Shown here piece after piece: positions 7,140 through 15,339 of a stretch of DNA of 24,527 nt; position 1 is the stretch's first letter; each line of letters begins with the position of its first letter. The notes under the pieces are model-generated. The model was not told the DNA's origin. It ran no database searches and worked only from the letters and a program-made list of their open reading frames with translations. Both the position numbers and the translations under genes were made by a program. This DNA comes from CAZADA01 sp964636945 (GTDB taxonomy: Bacteria > Pseudomonadota > Alphaproteobacteria > Caulobacterales > Maricaulaceae), in assembly GCA_964636945.1 (NCBI GenBank), contig CAZWVH010000044.1, positions 1 to 24,527 on the forward strand, written 5' to 3'.

Positions 7140-8918
7140 TTACGCAAATAGCGCGATGATCAACGCCGCCGCTAGGAGAATTGCAGTCCAGATCGTCAAT
7201 GCGCCCGATGGAATAAGGCGATTCACATCACCAGCTGGAGCAAAAAGCGTGCGGGTCTTTGTGCCTAAACCGCGCAATATCTGGCTCGAGCCATGGCTGA
7301 GATGCGCCCATACCCGCACTGTCACTTTTCTGCCCCAAACTATCAAGTCCAGACCAGGTCGGCGATAGAGCCAATCGGTGTCCAATATGGTCGATGGCCG
7401 TTCAGGCGGATACAGCTTGAAGCGCATCAGCATGGCGAACGCGAACGCAGCAGCCACAAGCAATTGCATCTGCGTCAACACGTGACCGACAGTGTATGAC
7501 TCGTAATCAACTGCGAACGGCAAGAGATCATATAGCAAACTCATTCCACCCCAATTACTTGGCAAGGGAAGTGCGAGATATATGCATAAGAAAGCCGCAA
7601 TCCCCATCGCCAGCAACATATTGAATGGCGCCTCCTTGGGGCGGCGTTTACTGTCGTGACCGAAAAACGCGAAATAGGGAATCTTGATACCGGAATGCTC
7701 AAGCACACCGGCGGAGGCGAATAACAATACAGCCCATACGATCTCGTGGTGCTCCTTCACAGCTGCAGCCAAAATCATGCCTTTGGAGACAAAACCTGAA
7801 AACAGCGGAAACGCGGAGATCGACGCTGCGCCGATAATGCAGAATATGGCAGTGAACGGCATGGTCTTATAAAGACCGCCCAGTTCACTGGCGCGCACCG
7901 TATTCGTACGCATCAAAACTGCGCCCATACTCATAAAGAGGAGTGCTTTGTAAATAATATGACAGAAAGCGTGGGCGGCCGCGCCATTGAGCGCCAGCTG
8001 TGTGCCGATGCCGATGCCGCACACCATGAACCCTAGCTGATTATTGAGACTATAAGCCAAAACCCGACGCAAATCGTTCTCGATCACCGCGAAAAATACG
8101 GGGAAAGCCGTCATGGCCGCCCCGATATAAATCAGCGGTTCATAGCCGGCAAAGCCGCGCGCCAGGGCATAGATCGCCAGCTTGGTGGTAAACGCGGACA
8201 ACACGACGGCGCCCACGGGGGTCGCACGCGGATAAGAATCCTGCAGCCAGTTGTGCAACAGTGGGAATGCCGCCTTGATGCCAAACGCCAAAAAGATCAG
8301 CAGTCCCCCGGGCGTGGCGGGGTCGTAATACGGCCCATCTCCAAATCCTGATCCAAACGCGTAAGACCCATTGTTCATCCGCGCCCAGATCACTGCGCCG
8401 ATGAGCAGTAAAACTCCCGACAGAACTTGGATGGCCAGATATCTCAGACCTGCATTGATGTTTTCAGAGCCGCCGCGCGCCCAAACCAAAGTCACCGAGG
8501 CCAGGGCCGTCAGCTCCCAGAAGATGAACAGTGTCAACAAATCGCCAGCGAACACCGCGCCTATGGCCGCCCCGGCATAAATCAGCGCCGAGGCGTCTTG
8601 AATGCGATTGCGATCATGCCAGCCGTAAATGCAGTTTAGGGCCGTGGCGATGATGAAGATCAGCCCGAAAATCCGCGCCAGCCCGTCATAGCGGAAGGTT
8701 TCGAGTGTAAACTGTGCGATCTGGATTTGCCCGTAAACACCGGATTCAGCGCCAAACCACATGGCCAGCGCCACGGCCGGCGCAGCCAGCCCGAGTGCTT
8801 TGCGCAGCCAATTTGTGGGCGCCAGCAACACCAACACCCCCGCCAAGATGATGGGCGCGGCCGGCGTGATTTGCTGCCACCAACTGACCACCGGATCGCC
8901 AATCAGGGTGTTATCCAT
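7140..8918 (-). CDS. Third antiporter-like subunit (NuoL/MrpD superfamily, long form)
   Basis: This 592-residue membrane protein belongs to the proton-translocating antiporter-like family shared by Mrp, complex I and membrane-bound hydrogenases. It shows about 14 or more hydrophobic helices. The expected functional residues are present: Glu135 in FIFWELTALAS, Lys215 in AFGIKAAFPLLHNWL, His222, and Lys246 in the following helix. It is about 90 residues longer than its two neighbours, with a C-terminal extension that includes a DTDWLYRRPG motif, a basic amphipathic region and one last membrane helix. Its start overlaps the stop of the small membrane protein by eight bases, and it closes the operon. 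With the D2 protein it is a candidate for the missing NuoL-like half of MrpA. Confidence 0.88.
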   Translation of the reverse strand: MDNTLIGDPVVSWWQQITPAAPIILAGVLVLLAPTNWLRKALGLAAPAVALAMWFGAESGVYGQIQIAQFTLETFRYDGLARIFGLIFIIATALNCIYGWHDRNRIQDASALIYAGAAIGAVFAGDLLTLFIFWELTALASVTLVWARGGSENINAGLRYLAIQVLSGVLLLIGAVIWARMNNGSYAFGSGFGDGPYYDPATPGGLLIFLAFGIKAAFPLLHNWLQDSYPRATPVGAVVLSAFTTKLAIYALARGFAGYEPLIYIGAAMTAFPVFFAVIENDLRRVLAYSLNNQLGFMVCGIGIGTQLALNGAAAHAFCHIIYKALLFMSMGAVLMRTNTVRASELGGLYKTMPFTAIFCIIGAASISAFPLFSGFVSKGMILAAAVKEHHEIVWAVLLFASAGVLEHSGIKIPYFAFFGHDSKRRPKEAPFNMLLAMGIAAFLCIYLALPLPSNWGGMSLLYDLLPFAVDYESYTVGHVLTQMQLLVAAAFAFAMLMRFKLYPPERPSTILDTDWLYRRPGLDLIVWGRKVTVRVWAHLSHGSSQILRGLGTKTRTLFAPAGDVNRLIPSGALTIWTAILLAAALIIALFA

Positions 8919-9234
8919 GATCGTCGCTCCGAGATTTACCCGTGTAATAGTCCTGAGGTCTGGACAAAAGAATGCGCAGCACCCATCCGCTCAACACCAC
9001 AAAACTGAATCCAATAAAGCCGAAGGCGACATAAACCCCTTTGTACTGCTCCATGTCGCCATAGGGATGGCGATCAATCACCCAATCGAGAATGAGCAAG
9101 ATCGCCGTGAACACGCCCAGCGCCACGCCGATGACATCGCGCGCGATTTTAGAGTCGGTCCAAGCCATACGTCGCGCCAATGGGTGGGTATCGGCGCTTC
9201 TCTCATCCCCGGGGATTTTGCGATCGTCGCTCAT
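8911..9234 (-). CDS. Small two-helix membrane protein of the Mrp operon, function unknown
   Basis: The 107-residue product has a hydrophilic, basic N-terminus, a membrane helix at about residues 33-49 (VIGVALGVFTAILLILDWV), a short loop with DRHPYGDMEQY, a second helix at about 67-90, and a hydrophilic tail. I recognise no family. The start ATG at 9234 overlaps the previous gene's stop as ATGA, so the longer open frame upstream of it is not real. It overlaps the next gene by eight bases. Tight coupling between two antiporter subunits suggests an accessory or assembly subunit of the complex, which is an inference. Confidence 0.75.
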   Translation of the reverse strand: MSDDRKIPGDERSADTHPLARRMAWTDSKIARDVIGVALGVFTAILLILDWVIDRHPYGDMEQYKGVYVAFGFIGFSFVVLSGWVLRILLSRPQDYYTGKSRSDDHG

Positions 9235-10733
9235 GGCGCACTCTCCAATCCAAACACGGGTGAGAGATAGTCGATGATGGGTCCGGCCAAGAAAAACAGC
9301 ACCACGCACATCAGGGCGGTGAACACCGCCGGGGCTACGGCGAAAAATGGCGCGCGCACTTGCTCATCCGCGGTTTGCGAACCTGGCAGGAGGCCGGCCT
9401 TTGCGGGGATCACCATGAGATACGCCACATTGAGAAGTGAGGACACCGTCAACGCCCCAATCATCACCAACATGCCCGCATCCCACGAGCCGGTGATCAG
9501 GTAGAGTTTTGGCCAGGCGCCCGCCAATGGCGGCAAACCGATGATGGACGCCGCGCCCACGGCAAAGGCGGCGAAGGTCCACGGCATCACCCTCGCCAGG
9601 CCTGACATGTCGGAAATCTCGGTGCGCTTGGCGCCCACATAAATCGCACCAGCGCACATGAATAGCGTAATCTTGCCAAAGGCGTGAAACAGCAATTGCA
9701 ACGCGCCGCCGAGCAGAGCCGCAGGTGTGGCCAACATGGCGCCGAGCGTCACATAAGACAGCTGGCTCACGGTGGAAAAGGCCAATCGCGCCTTGAGGTT
9801 ATCCTTGGTCATGGCGATCAGCGAAGCGAGCACAATCGAGCCCGCCGCCACCCACGCGAGCGCTTTGGCCGCAGGGAGCGCTTGCATCACATCAGGACCG
9901 AACACATAAACCGAGACCTTGAGCATGGTGAACACGCCCGCTTTCACCACCGCCACCGCATGGAGCAACGCACTCACTGGCGTGGGCGCCACCATGGCGT
10001 TGGGCAGCCAAGGATGCATTGGCATAAGTGCAGCCTTGCCAATGCCGAACGCGAACAAGACCAAGATCAGACCATACAGATGGACCATGCCCATCCCCGC
10101 CTGATCTGTCGCGCTTGGCAGGTTCGGCAACAAACCGCCCGCGGTGAAATCCAAACCGCCGGAAATCAGCCCCGTCAGGATAATGGCGGGAAGAAACAGC
10201 GCCAACGATGCGCTGAGCAAAATGGTCAGATAGATCCGCGCACCACGACGGGCGATGTCGTTGCCCTTATGAGCCACCAGCGGATACGTCGACAGCGTCA
10301 GCGCTTCGTAGAATACAAACAGCGTGAACAAATCGGCCGACATGGCCACGCCCATGGTGGCGGCAATGGCAATGGCGAAGAAAATGAAAAACCGGGTTTG
10401 GTCCTTCTCCTTGCCGCCGCGCATATAGCCAATGGAATAGAGCGAATTCACGAACCACAGCCCGCTGGCGAGCACCATGAACACGGCGCCCAGGGGTTCG
10501 AGGGAAAACTTGAGCGCCAACGCCTGCGTGACTTGCACCAGCGTCACTTGCGGCGCCACGCCTTCGCCCACGCGTAGCGCCAGCGTGACCGAAATGGCGA
10601 ACAGCACGCCCGCCGACACAAGCGTCACAAGCTCACGCACATTGGGGATACGCGAAAACACAACGATGCCCAATATGGCGGATAGCGGCGTCGCAAGGGC
10701 CAGCAACAACAATTGCGCGTCGGTCAGGCTCAT
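9231..10733 (-). CDS. Second antiporter-like subunit (MrpA N-terminal/NuoL-like or MrpD-like)
   Basis: This 500-residue multi-helix protein belongs to the same antiporter superfamily as MrpD. Residues expected for proton conduction are visible: Glu143 in FTLFVFYEALTLSTY, Lys233 in FGIGKAALMPMHPWLP, His240 and Lys264. The segment WLPNAMVAPTPVSALLH is the form usual in NuoL and the N-terminal half of MrpA, so this subunit may take the role of the N-terminal part of MrpA. It is coupled to both neighbours by ATGA overlaps (10730-10733 and 9231-9234). In standard Mrp operons a single MrpD follows MrpC, so the presence of a further large subunit here is unusual. Confidence 0.9.
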   Translation of the reverse strand: MSLTDAQLLLLALATPLSAILGIVVFSRIPNVRELVTLVSAGVLFAISVTLALRVGEGVAPQVTLVQVTQALALKFSLEPLGAVFMVLASGLWFVNSLYSIGYMRGGKEKDQTRFFIFFAIAIAATMGVAMSADLFTLFVFYEALTLSTYPLVAHKGNDIARRGARIYLTILLSASLALFLPAIILTGLISGGLDFTAGGLLPNLPSATDQAGMGMVHLYGLILVLFAFGIGKAALMPMHPWLPNAMVAPTPVSALLHAVAVVKAGVFTMLKVSVYVFGPDVMQALPAAKALAWVAAGSIVLASLIAMTKDNLKARLAFSTVSQLSYVTLGAMLATPAALLGGALQLLFHAFGKITLFMCAGAIYVGAKRTEISDMSGLARVMPWTFAAFAVGAASIIGLPPLAGAWPKLYLITGSWDAGMLVMIGALTVSSLLNVAYLMVIPAKAGLLPGSQTADEQVRAPFFAVAPAVFTALMCVVLFFLAGPIIDYLSPVFGLESAP

Positions 10734-12301
10734 TGGGCGCCCTCCCCGAACGCTGCATTGGACGCTTCTATCACGATCAGCGCTTTAGTCGCCACGCTGG
10801 CGGCATGGTCGGATAGAAACTCCAGCGGACGCGCATCAATCCCAAACCACACATTCGCCGCCGCGAGGATCACCAGGGGCACAATGGCGATCCATGGCGG
10901 GCTTTTGCCAGCGCACGCCTCGCGCAAAGCCTCACTGGGCGCCCGCAGATAAATCGCCTCGAGCATGCGCCCCACATAAACAAAGGCGAGAACGGAGGAA
11001 ATCGCGATCACCGCAATCGCCCACCACCATTGGGCGTCAGCGACGGCGACCAACAGCGCGATCTTGCTGACAAACCCTGCGGTGAGCGGCACGCCGATAA
11101 GGCTCAACCCGCCCACGGCAAACGCCGCCGCGGTTACGGGCATAACACTGGCAAGTCCCGCCAAATCACCGATCCGCCGCATGGGCATCCGCATGGCCAA
11201 GACGCCAAGCGCCATGAATAGTGCGCCCTTCATCAGTGCGTGGTTCAACAAATGCAGGAAACCCGCTGAAATCCCCGCCGCGGTGGCAAGCGAAACGCCG
11301 AGGAGGATATAGCCGACCTGCGCCACGGAGGAATACGCCAGCACGCGCTTTGCGTCAGACTGGAGAACACCCTGCAGCGAACCAGCCAACATGCCCACCG
11401 CCGCGAGAGGGGCGATCATATAGGTCAAGGTCATGCCCTGGAACGCCTGATTGGTGTCAAACACCATGAAGAGGAACCGGATCAAGGCGTACAGCGCGAC
11501 TTTGGTGGCTGTGGCGGCCAGGAATGTGCTGATCATCGAGGGCGCATAGGCGTAGGCGCCCGGCAGCCAGCTGTGCAGGGGAAAAAGGGCCGCCTTTAGC
11601 CCCAAGCCTACGAGGATAAATGCAAAGCCCGCACGCACAACCGTGGTGTCTTCACCGCTGGCGAGAATGCCCGCCATGTCCACCATGTTCAACGACCCGG
11701 TGGCCATGTACAAAAACCCAACGCCGATCACGAAGAATGTCGCGCCGATTGTTCCCAAGATGAGGTAATTGAACGCCGCTGACAGCGCCCGCCGGTCCCG
11801 TTGCGCCCCCACAGCCACGAGGACGTAGGTGGATAGTGATGAGACCTCAAGGAACACAAATAGGTTAAACGCGTCGCCCGTTATGGCCACGCCGAGAAGT
11901 CCAGCGAAGCAGAGCAAAAATGCGCAATAGAATAGACTACGCTTTGATTTGGCCACTTCCCTGGTTGCGCTTGCGGAAGCAAAGACTGCACATGCAAGAC
12001 CGATCACACACACCAAGAGTAGTATTGGGGCATTGAGCATATCCACGCGATACTCAATTCCCACCGGCGGCGCCCAACCGCCTAAGGCATACGAGACCAC
12101 GCCCACGTCCAAAGCTTGAGCGAGCAAAATCAGCGCCGAGTAAGTCGACACCAACACGGCGGCCAGCATGAGACCCCATGCGAACCGGGCTGAATTGGCG
12201 AACGCAGCGATGCCGGCGGCCAGCAACGGCGCCACAACAATGAGCGCAGCAGCATGTTCAAGCGCCCAGGCTGGCGCGGCGTGCAATATGGCGTCCATCA
12301 T
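10730..12301 (-). CDS. mnhD: Mrp antiporter subunit D
   Basis: MrpD is one of the proton/cation-conducting subunits of the Mrp antiporter in the inner membrane. The 523-residue protein has about 14 helices. The family motif GDAFNLFVFLEVSSL contains Glu152. Lys236 lies in GLGLKAALFPLHSWLPGAY, with His243, and Lys267 lies in the next helix; these correspond to the essential membrane Glu and Lys residues of this family. Two consecutive ATG codons start it; the first overlaps the mnhC stop as ATGA at 12298-12301. Its position directly after mnhC is the standard place for MrpD, which is why I give this copy the symbol. Confidence 0.94.
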   Translation of the reverse strand: MMDAILHAAPAWALEHAAALIVVAPLLAAGIAAFANSARFAWGLMLAAVLVSTYSALILLAQALDVGVVSYALGGWAPPVGIEYRVDMLNAPILLLVCVIGLACAVFASASATREVAKSKRSLFYCAFLLCFAGLLGVAITGDAFNLFVFLEVSSLSTYVLVAVGAQRDRRALSAAFNYLILGTIGATFFVIGVGFLYMATGSLNMVDMAGILASGEDTTVVRAGFAFILVGLGLKAALFPLHSWLPGAYAYAPSMISTFLAATATKVALYALIRFLFMVFDTNQAFQGMTLTYMIAPLAAVGMLAGSLQGVLQSDAKRVLAYSSVAQVGYILLGVSLATAAGISAGFLHLLNHALMKGALFMALGVLAMRMPMRRIGDLAGLASVMPVTAAAFAVGGLSLIGVPLTAGFVSKIALLVAVADAQWWWAIAVIAISSVLAFVYVGRMLEAIYLRAPSEALREACAGKSPPWIAIVPLVILAAANVWFGIDARPLEFLSDHAASVATKALIVIEASNAAFGEGAQ

Positions 12302-12945
12302 GCCGCCGCCTCGCGCACATCATCTTCGTGGTCAGCCAGATTGAGGTCTTCTTCCTCAATCGAGCCGTACGCCTCGCGGACGCGCACAACCAGCGCCAAC
12401 CCCACAGATAGCGTGGCCACACCCACAACGATGGCGGTGAGGATCAAGACATGCGGCAGCGGGTTGGAATAGATCGCCTCGTCATGATCTTCCCCATCGC
12501 CATGCCCATCATCGTCGCCTTGTGTCTGGCCGTGATCGCCTTGATCGGCATGAGCGCCACCATCGCCTGACGCCTCCAAAGTGACGTCGCTCCGCTCGTC
12601 CACGCCCTGGGGCCGGATCACTACGTCTGGCGTTTCGCCCGACTGTGCGGGGATACGGTCAGACGCGGCGGGCTCGCCTTCGTCGTCCGTCGCATCGCCA
12701 TACTGATCGACCTGCTCTTGATAATGGCCGTTTTCGCCGTGATGCGTCTCAGGCAAGATTGGCGGCTGGCCGCCAGCGACCTTGCCAATTGTAATGTAGA
12801 ATAGAAATACCGATGCCTGGAATACACCGAGACCCACCAACCGCTTCACCATGTTTCCCGATGAAAACACAGCATAAAGACCGAGCATCATCAGAATAAC
12901 GACAATGTAGTAATTATAATGAGAGGCGAAGAATTCGAAAGTCAC
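12298..12945 (-). CDS. mnhC: Mrp antiporter subunit C with a long acidic His-rich insertion
   Basis: MrpC is the NuoK-like small subunit. From a GTG at 12945 the protein has 215 residues, about 100 longer than usual. GAGGAG lies seven bases before this GTG, inside the end of mnhB, and decides the start. Helices 1 and 2 (about 11-26 and 36-53) are followed by GGQPPIL, and the third helix follows NPLPHVLILTAIVVG at 161-175. Typical MrpC has only a few residues between PPIL and the NPLP/DPLP motif; here there are 94 (65-158), with 27 acidic, 7 His and only 3 Arg residues. By the NuoK topology this loop would face the periplasm. The reading frame is intact on both sides. Confidence 0.93.
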   Translation of the reverse strand: MTFEFFASHYNYYIVVILMMLGLYAVFSSGNMVKRLVGLGVFQASVFLFYITIGKVAGGQPPILPETHHGENGHYQEQVDQYGDATDDEGEPAASDRIPAQSGETPDVVIRPQGVDERSDVTLEASGDGGAHADQGDHGQTQGDDDGHGDGEDHDEAIYSNPLPHVLILTAIVVGVATLSVGLALVVRVREAYGSIEEEDLNLADHEDDVREAAA

Positions 12946-12946
12946 T

Positions 12947-13420
12947 TTACCACTCCTCGTCGGGAATGTCTGGCTCACGCGCTGCAAACGCATAAAACAC
13001 AGCCAACATGGTAAACGCGACAGTCAAGAGCACACCAAGCTCAATCAGTATAATGCCGATGTGCTGCCCATGATATCCATAACCAAAGACGTTATAGTCA
13101 AGATACCGACAAATATTGTCAGGATTTTCCGAGCAGCGGCCAAAAAAACTGACGAGACCGACGCCGGCGTACAGCAACACCCCCGACGCACAACCAAGCC
13201 GCACAAAGGTGGGCGGCAAGGCCTGTTGCAGTGAATCCATTCCCATGACCAAGCCATAGAGCATGGCGGCGACCGCCACGATCACGCCTGCCTGAAAGCC
13301 GCCGCCGGGTCCAAAATCACCATGGAACTGAACATAGAGTCCAAACACCACAATCATGGGGATCAGCAATTTCGCGGCAACGCGCAAAATCAAATGTGTA
13401 TCTGAGGTAGGCGGGGTCAT
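12947..13420 (-). CDS. mnhB: Mrp antiporter subunit B
   Basis: MrpB is a small membrane subunit of the Mrp cation/proton antiporter. The 157-residue protein carries the signature HGDFGPGGGFQAG at residues 33-45 and about four hydrophobic helices. A loop at about 95-115 holds two cysteines (in GRCSENPDNICRY), which could form a disulfide on the periplasmic side. The ATG overlaps the stop of the DUF4040 gene as ATGA at 13417-13420, and its stop is one base before the mnhC start codon. Confidence 0.94.
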   Translation of the reverse strand: MTPPTSDTHLILRVAAKLLIPMIVVFGLYVQFHGDFGPGGGFQAGVIVAVAAMLYGLVMGMDSLQQALPPTFVRLGCASGVLLYAGVGLVSFFGRCSENPDNICRYLDYNVFGYGYHGQHIGIILIELGVLLTVAFTMLAVFYAFAAREPDIPDEEW

Positions 13421-14031
13421 GTGGCGCTCCCTCCTTGCGAAGTTGAATCGGAGGATTCTTCCTCAAGCTCCTGAAGGGTGGCGGTGTCGCGTTCGCGTCC
13501 GCGCAATCCCAGCAACAGCATCACACCGATGCCGGCTGTAAAAATCACAAACGCCTCGCCCATGGTGTCAAATCCCCGATAACTGGCCAAGACGGCCGTC
13601 ACCACATTGGGCGTACCCACCTCATCCATGGTGCGCTCAAGAAAAATTCGACCCAGATAGGAGTTCGCCGGAGAGTCGGGGTCGCCAAACGCTGGCATAT
13701 CGATGGTCGCATAGGCCAACATGGCGCCGACGCCAGCAACCACGACCAGCGCTGACCAACGCCGACCGGGCCTGGAGGCGCGCGCTTGTCTGGCGGTGAG
13801 CAACATCGCGGCCAGCATCAAAACGGTGGACACTCCGGCGCCGACCGCGGCCTCGGTGAACGCCACGTCCACAGCGTCGTCAATCACAAAGAAAGCCGCC
13901 GCCAGCAGACTGTAAACGCCCGACAACATCGCCACGGCGAACAAACGCCTCTCGGCAATAATGGCGATGCCAACCGCCACCATCAGCGCCAAAACGGCCG
14001 CATCGAGGACGATAATCGCCAGGTCGGTCAT
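13417..14031 (-). CDS. DUF4040 protein equal to the C-terminal part of MrpA (MbhD+MbhE-like)
   Basis: The product has 204 residues from the ATG at 14031, which overlaps the mnhG stop as ATGA (14028-14031); a longer open frame upstream lies inside mnhG and is not real. The first half has three helices with the DUF4040/MbhD motif DVAFTEAAVGAGVSTVLML at about 55-73. The second half has a helix near 92-109, then PNVVTAVLASYRGFDTMGE at 141-159 and a final helix, resembling MbhE and the end of MrpA. In standard Mrp systems both parts are fused behind the NuoL-like domain of MrpA. Here they form a separate gene at the position of a split mrpA. The C-terminus is acidic and cytoplasmic. Confidence 0.88.
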   Translation of the reverse strand: MTDLAIIVLDAAVLALMVAVGIAIIAERRLFAVAMLSGVYSLLAAAFFVIDDAVDVAFTEAAVGAGVSTVLMLAAMLLTARQARASRPGRRWSALVVVAGVGAMLAYATIDMPAFGDPDSPANSYLGRIFLERTMDEVGTPNVVTAVLASYRGFDTMGEAFVIFTAGIGVMLLLGLRGRERDTATLQELEEESSDSTSQGGSAT

Positions 14032-14396
14032 GATGCAGACCCATCTGACTTCTCGCCAGGAGCGCGCGATTGGAAGCGCTCGAGCATGGGCTTGAGTCCT
14101 GCCGCGAATGCCGCATTGGCAATGGCGTGCGTGGATGTGGGACTGGTGATAAACAAAAACAGTGCGATCAGCCCCAGCTTGAGTGCTGTGAGCAAATCTG
14201 GCGCCTGTATCGCCAATCCAACCAGCACCAATTCCGCACCCAATGTGTCGGTGACCCCAGCGCCGTGCAATCGTGTGTAGAAGTCCGGCAAACGCACCAC
14301 GCCCACTGCGCCAACCAGCACAAAAAACATGCCGATTGCGATACACGCGCCAGCCGCAACCGCGCGCAAAGCCATGATGGCGTCAGGCGTCTCCAT
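14028..14396 (-). CDS. mnhG: Mrp antiporter subunit G
   Basis: MrpG is a three-helix subunit of the Mrp antiporter. I start it at the ATG at 14396 because GGAGG lies five bases upstream, giving 122 residues; the longer frame would add 12 residues deep in mnhF. The family pattern is clear: GAVGVVRLPDFYTRLHGAG, then TLGAELVLVGLAI and LFLFITSPTSTHAIANAA. It overlaps the end of mnhF by 14 bases and the DUF4040 gene by four. Confidence 0.93.
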   Translation of the reverse strand: METPDAIMALRAVAAGACIAIGMFFVLVGAVGVVRLPDFYTRLHGAGVTDTLGAELVLVGLAIQAPDLLTALKLGLIALFLFITSPTSTHAIANAAFAAGLKPMLERFQSRAPGEKSDGSAS

Positions 14397-14709
14397 GCGC
14401 CCCTCCATCGGTCTGAACGGTGTCGTCTTCACCGCGCTGTTTGGTCAGCAATGATTGGGGAAAAGCTCGGTAACGAAAGAATTTCAGCACCGCAATCGTC
14501 GCCACAAAGTTGATCAGCGCGTACAAGATCGCGATGTCAATGGCGTCCGGACGCCCGATCAAGGCCGAAAACAAGGCGAGAAACAACACGGTCTTCGTGC
14601 CAAAGGCGTTCACGGCCAAAACCCGGTCATACATTGTCGGGCCCAGCATGACACGGGTGACGACCAGCGCCATGGCGACTAAGACGGCGATCAGGGCGGC
14701 AAAGATCAT
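14383..14709 (-). CDS. mnhF: Mrp antiporter subunit F
   Basis: MrpF is a three-helix membrane subunit. The 108-residue protein contains the family signature GPTMYDRVLAVNAFGTKTV at residues 23-41, followed by GRPDAIDIAILYALINFVAT. The C-terminus (after about 85) is hydrophilic and acidic. The start overlaps the mnhE stop as ATGA at 14706-14709. Confidence 0.94.
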   Translation of the reverse strand: MIFAALIAVLVAMALVVTRVMLGPTMYDRVLAVNAFGTKTVLFLALFSALIGRPDAIDIAILYALINFVATIAVLKFFRYRAFPQSLLTKQRGEDDTVQTDGGAHGDA

Positions 14710-15212
14710 GACGCCCGCCTTTCGCTGGCGCGCACCGAGCGTTCTTGCATTTCTGCAAATCCTTTGGGGTCGGCCATTTCACCCAGTAAGGCATGCACCA
14801 ACAGCGTGTTATCGCCGGCCTGCACCGTCACCGTGCCAGGCGTCAAGGTGATGGAGTTGGCGAACACCGTGCGGGCAAATTCAGTCTTCGTGTCTGCCGG
14901 CACGCTCACCAGGCGCGGGGTGATGTCCAAGTCAGCGCTGACTACCGTGCGGGTCACGGCGATATTCGCCTTCACGATTTCGATGAATAGCCAGATCCAA
15001 TACGGGATCAGCATCCACAACCGGTGGAATGAGGAGGTTTCGCCGTCCAGGATCCCGAACCGCTCGGTCAGAACGATGGCGATCAAGATCGACACCGCCC
15101 CCAGCGATAAGACCAAAACGTCCGTCACGCGGCCTGACAATGTCAGCCACAAAAGGGCGAGTGTGACGCCCAGAGACACTGAATAGAATGCTTTCCCCAA
15201 GGATTCCCCCAC
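14706..15212 (-). CDS. mnhE: Mrp antiporter subunit E
   Basis: MrpE is the first subunit of this operon. The 168-residue protein has an N-terminal pair of helices (about 10-50), then the helix WMLIPYWIWLFIEIVKANI, and a cytoplasmic domain with the signature NSITLTPGTVTV at about 119-130. The start is uncertain: the frame opens at a GTG (15212) without a good Shine-Dalgarno, while a TTG four codons later has GGGGGA just upstream. The operon promoter should lie at 15213-15339 or before the doxX-like gene, but I see no convincing sigma-70 match there. Confidence 0.92.
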   Translation of the reverse strand: MGESLGKAFYSVSLGVTLALLWLTLSGRVTDVLVLSLGAVSILIAIVLTERFGILDGETSSFHRLWMLIPYWIWLFIEIVKANIAVTRTVVSADLDITPRLVSVPADTKTEFARTVFANSITLTPGTVTVQAGDNTLLVHALLGEMADPKGFAEMQERSVRASERRAS

Positions 15213-15339
15213 AAGGCCAGTTGGGTCGGTTCCTTGTGCTTAGCGATCGTTGCCGCGTCTGAGAAGCCCTAAGCAGCTAACGACCATGCCGCGCCCTCTC
15301 GCCGGGCGATCGAGATGGCGCGGAATCGGCCGATCAATG

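Noticed and set aside
9684..10577. Plus-strand open frame of 297 codons opposite the second antiporter subunit
   Set aside because: The translation is rich in His, Arg and Gln with no recognisable domain, while the opposite strand encodes a clear membrane protein.
14032..14346. N-terminal extension of the DUF4040 gene
   Set aside because: It lies entirely inside mnhG in another frame and reads as Arg/His-rich non-membrane sequence.
7140..15212. Reading the operon as a membrane-bound hydrogenase or complex I
   Set aside because: MrpE, F, G, B and C signatures are all present, and none of the hydrogenase-type or NuoB/C/D/I subunits is found inside the cluster.
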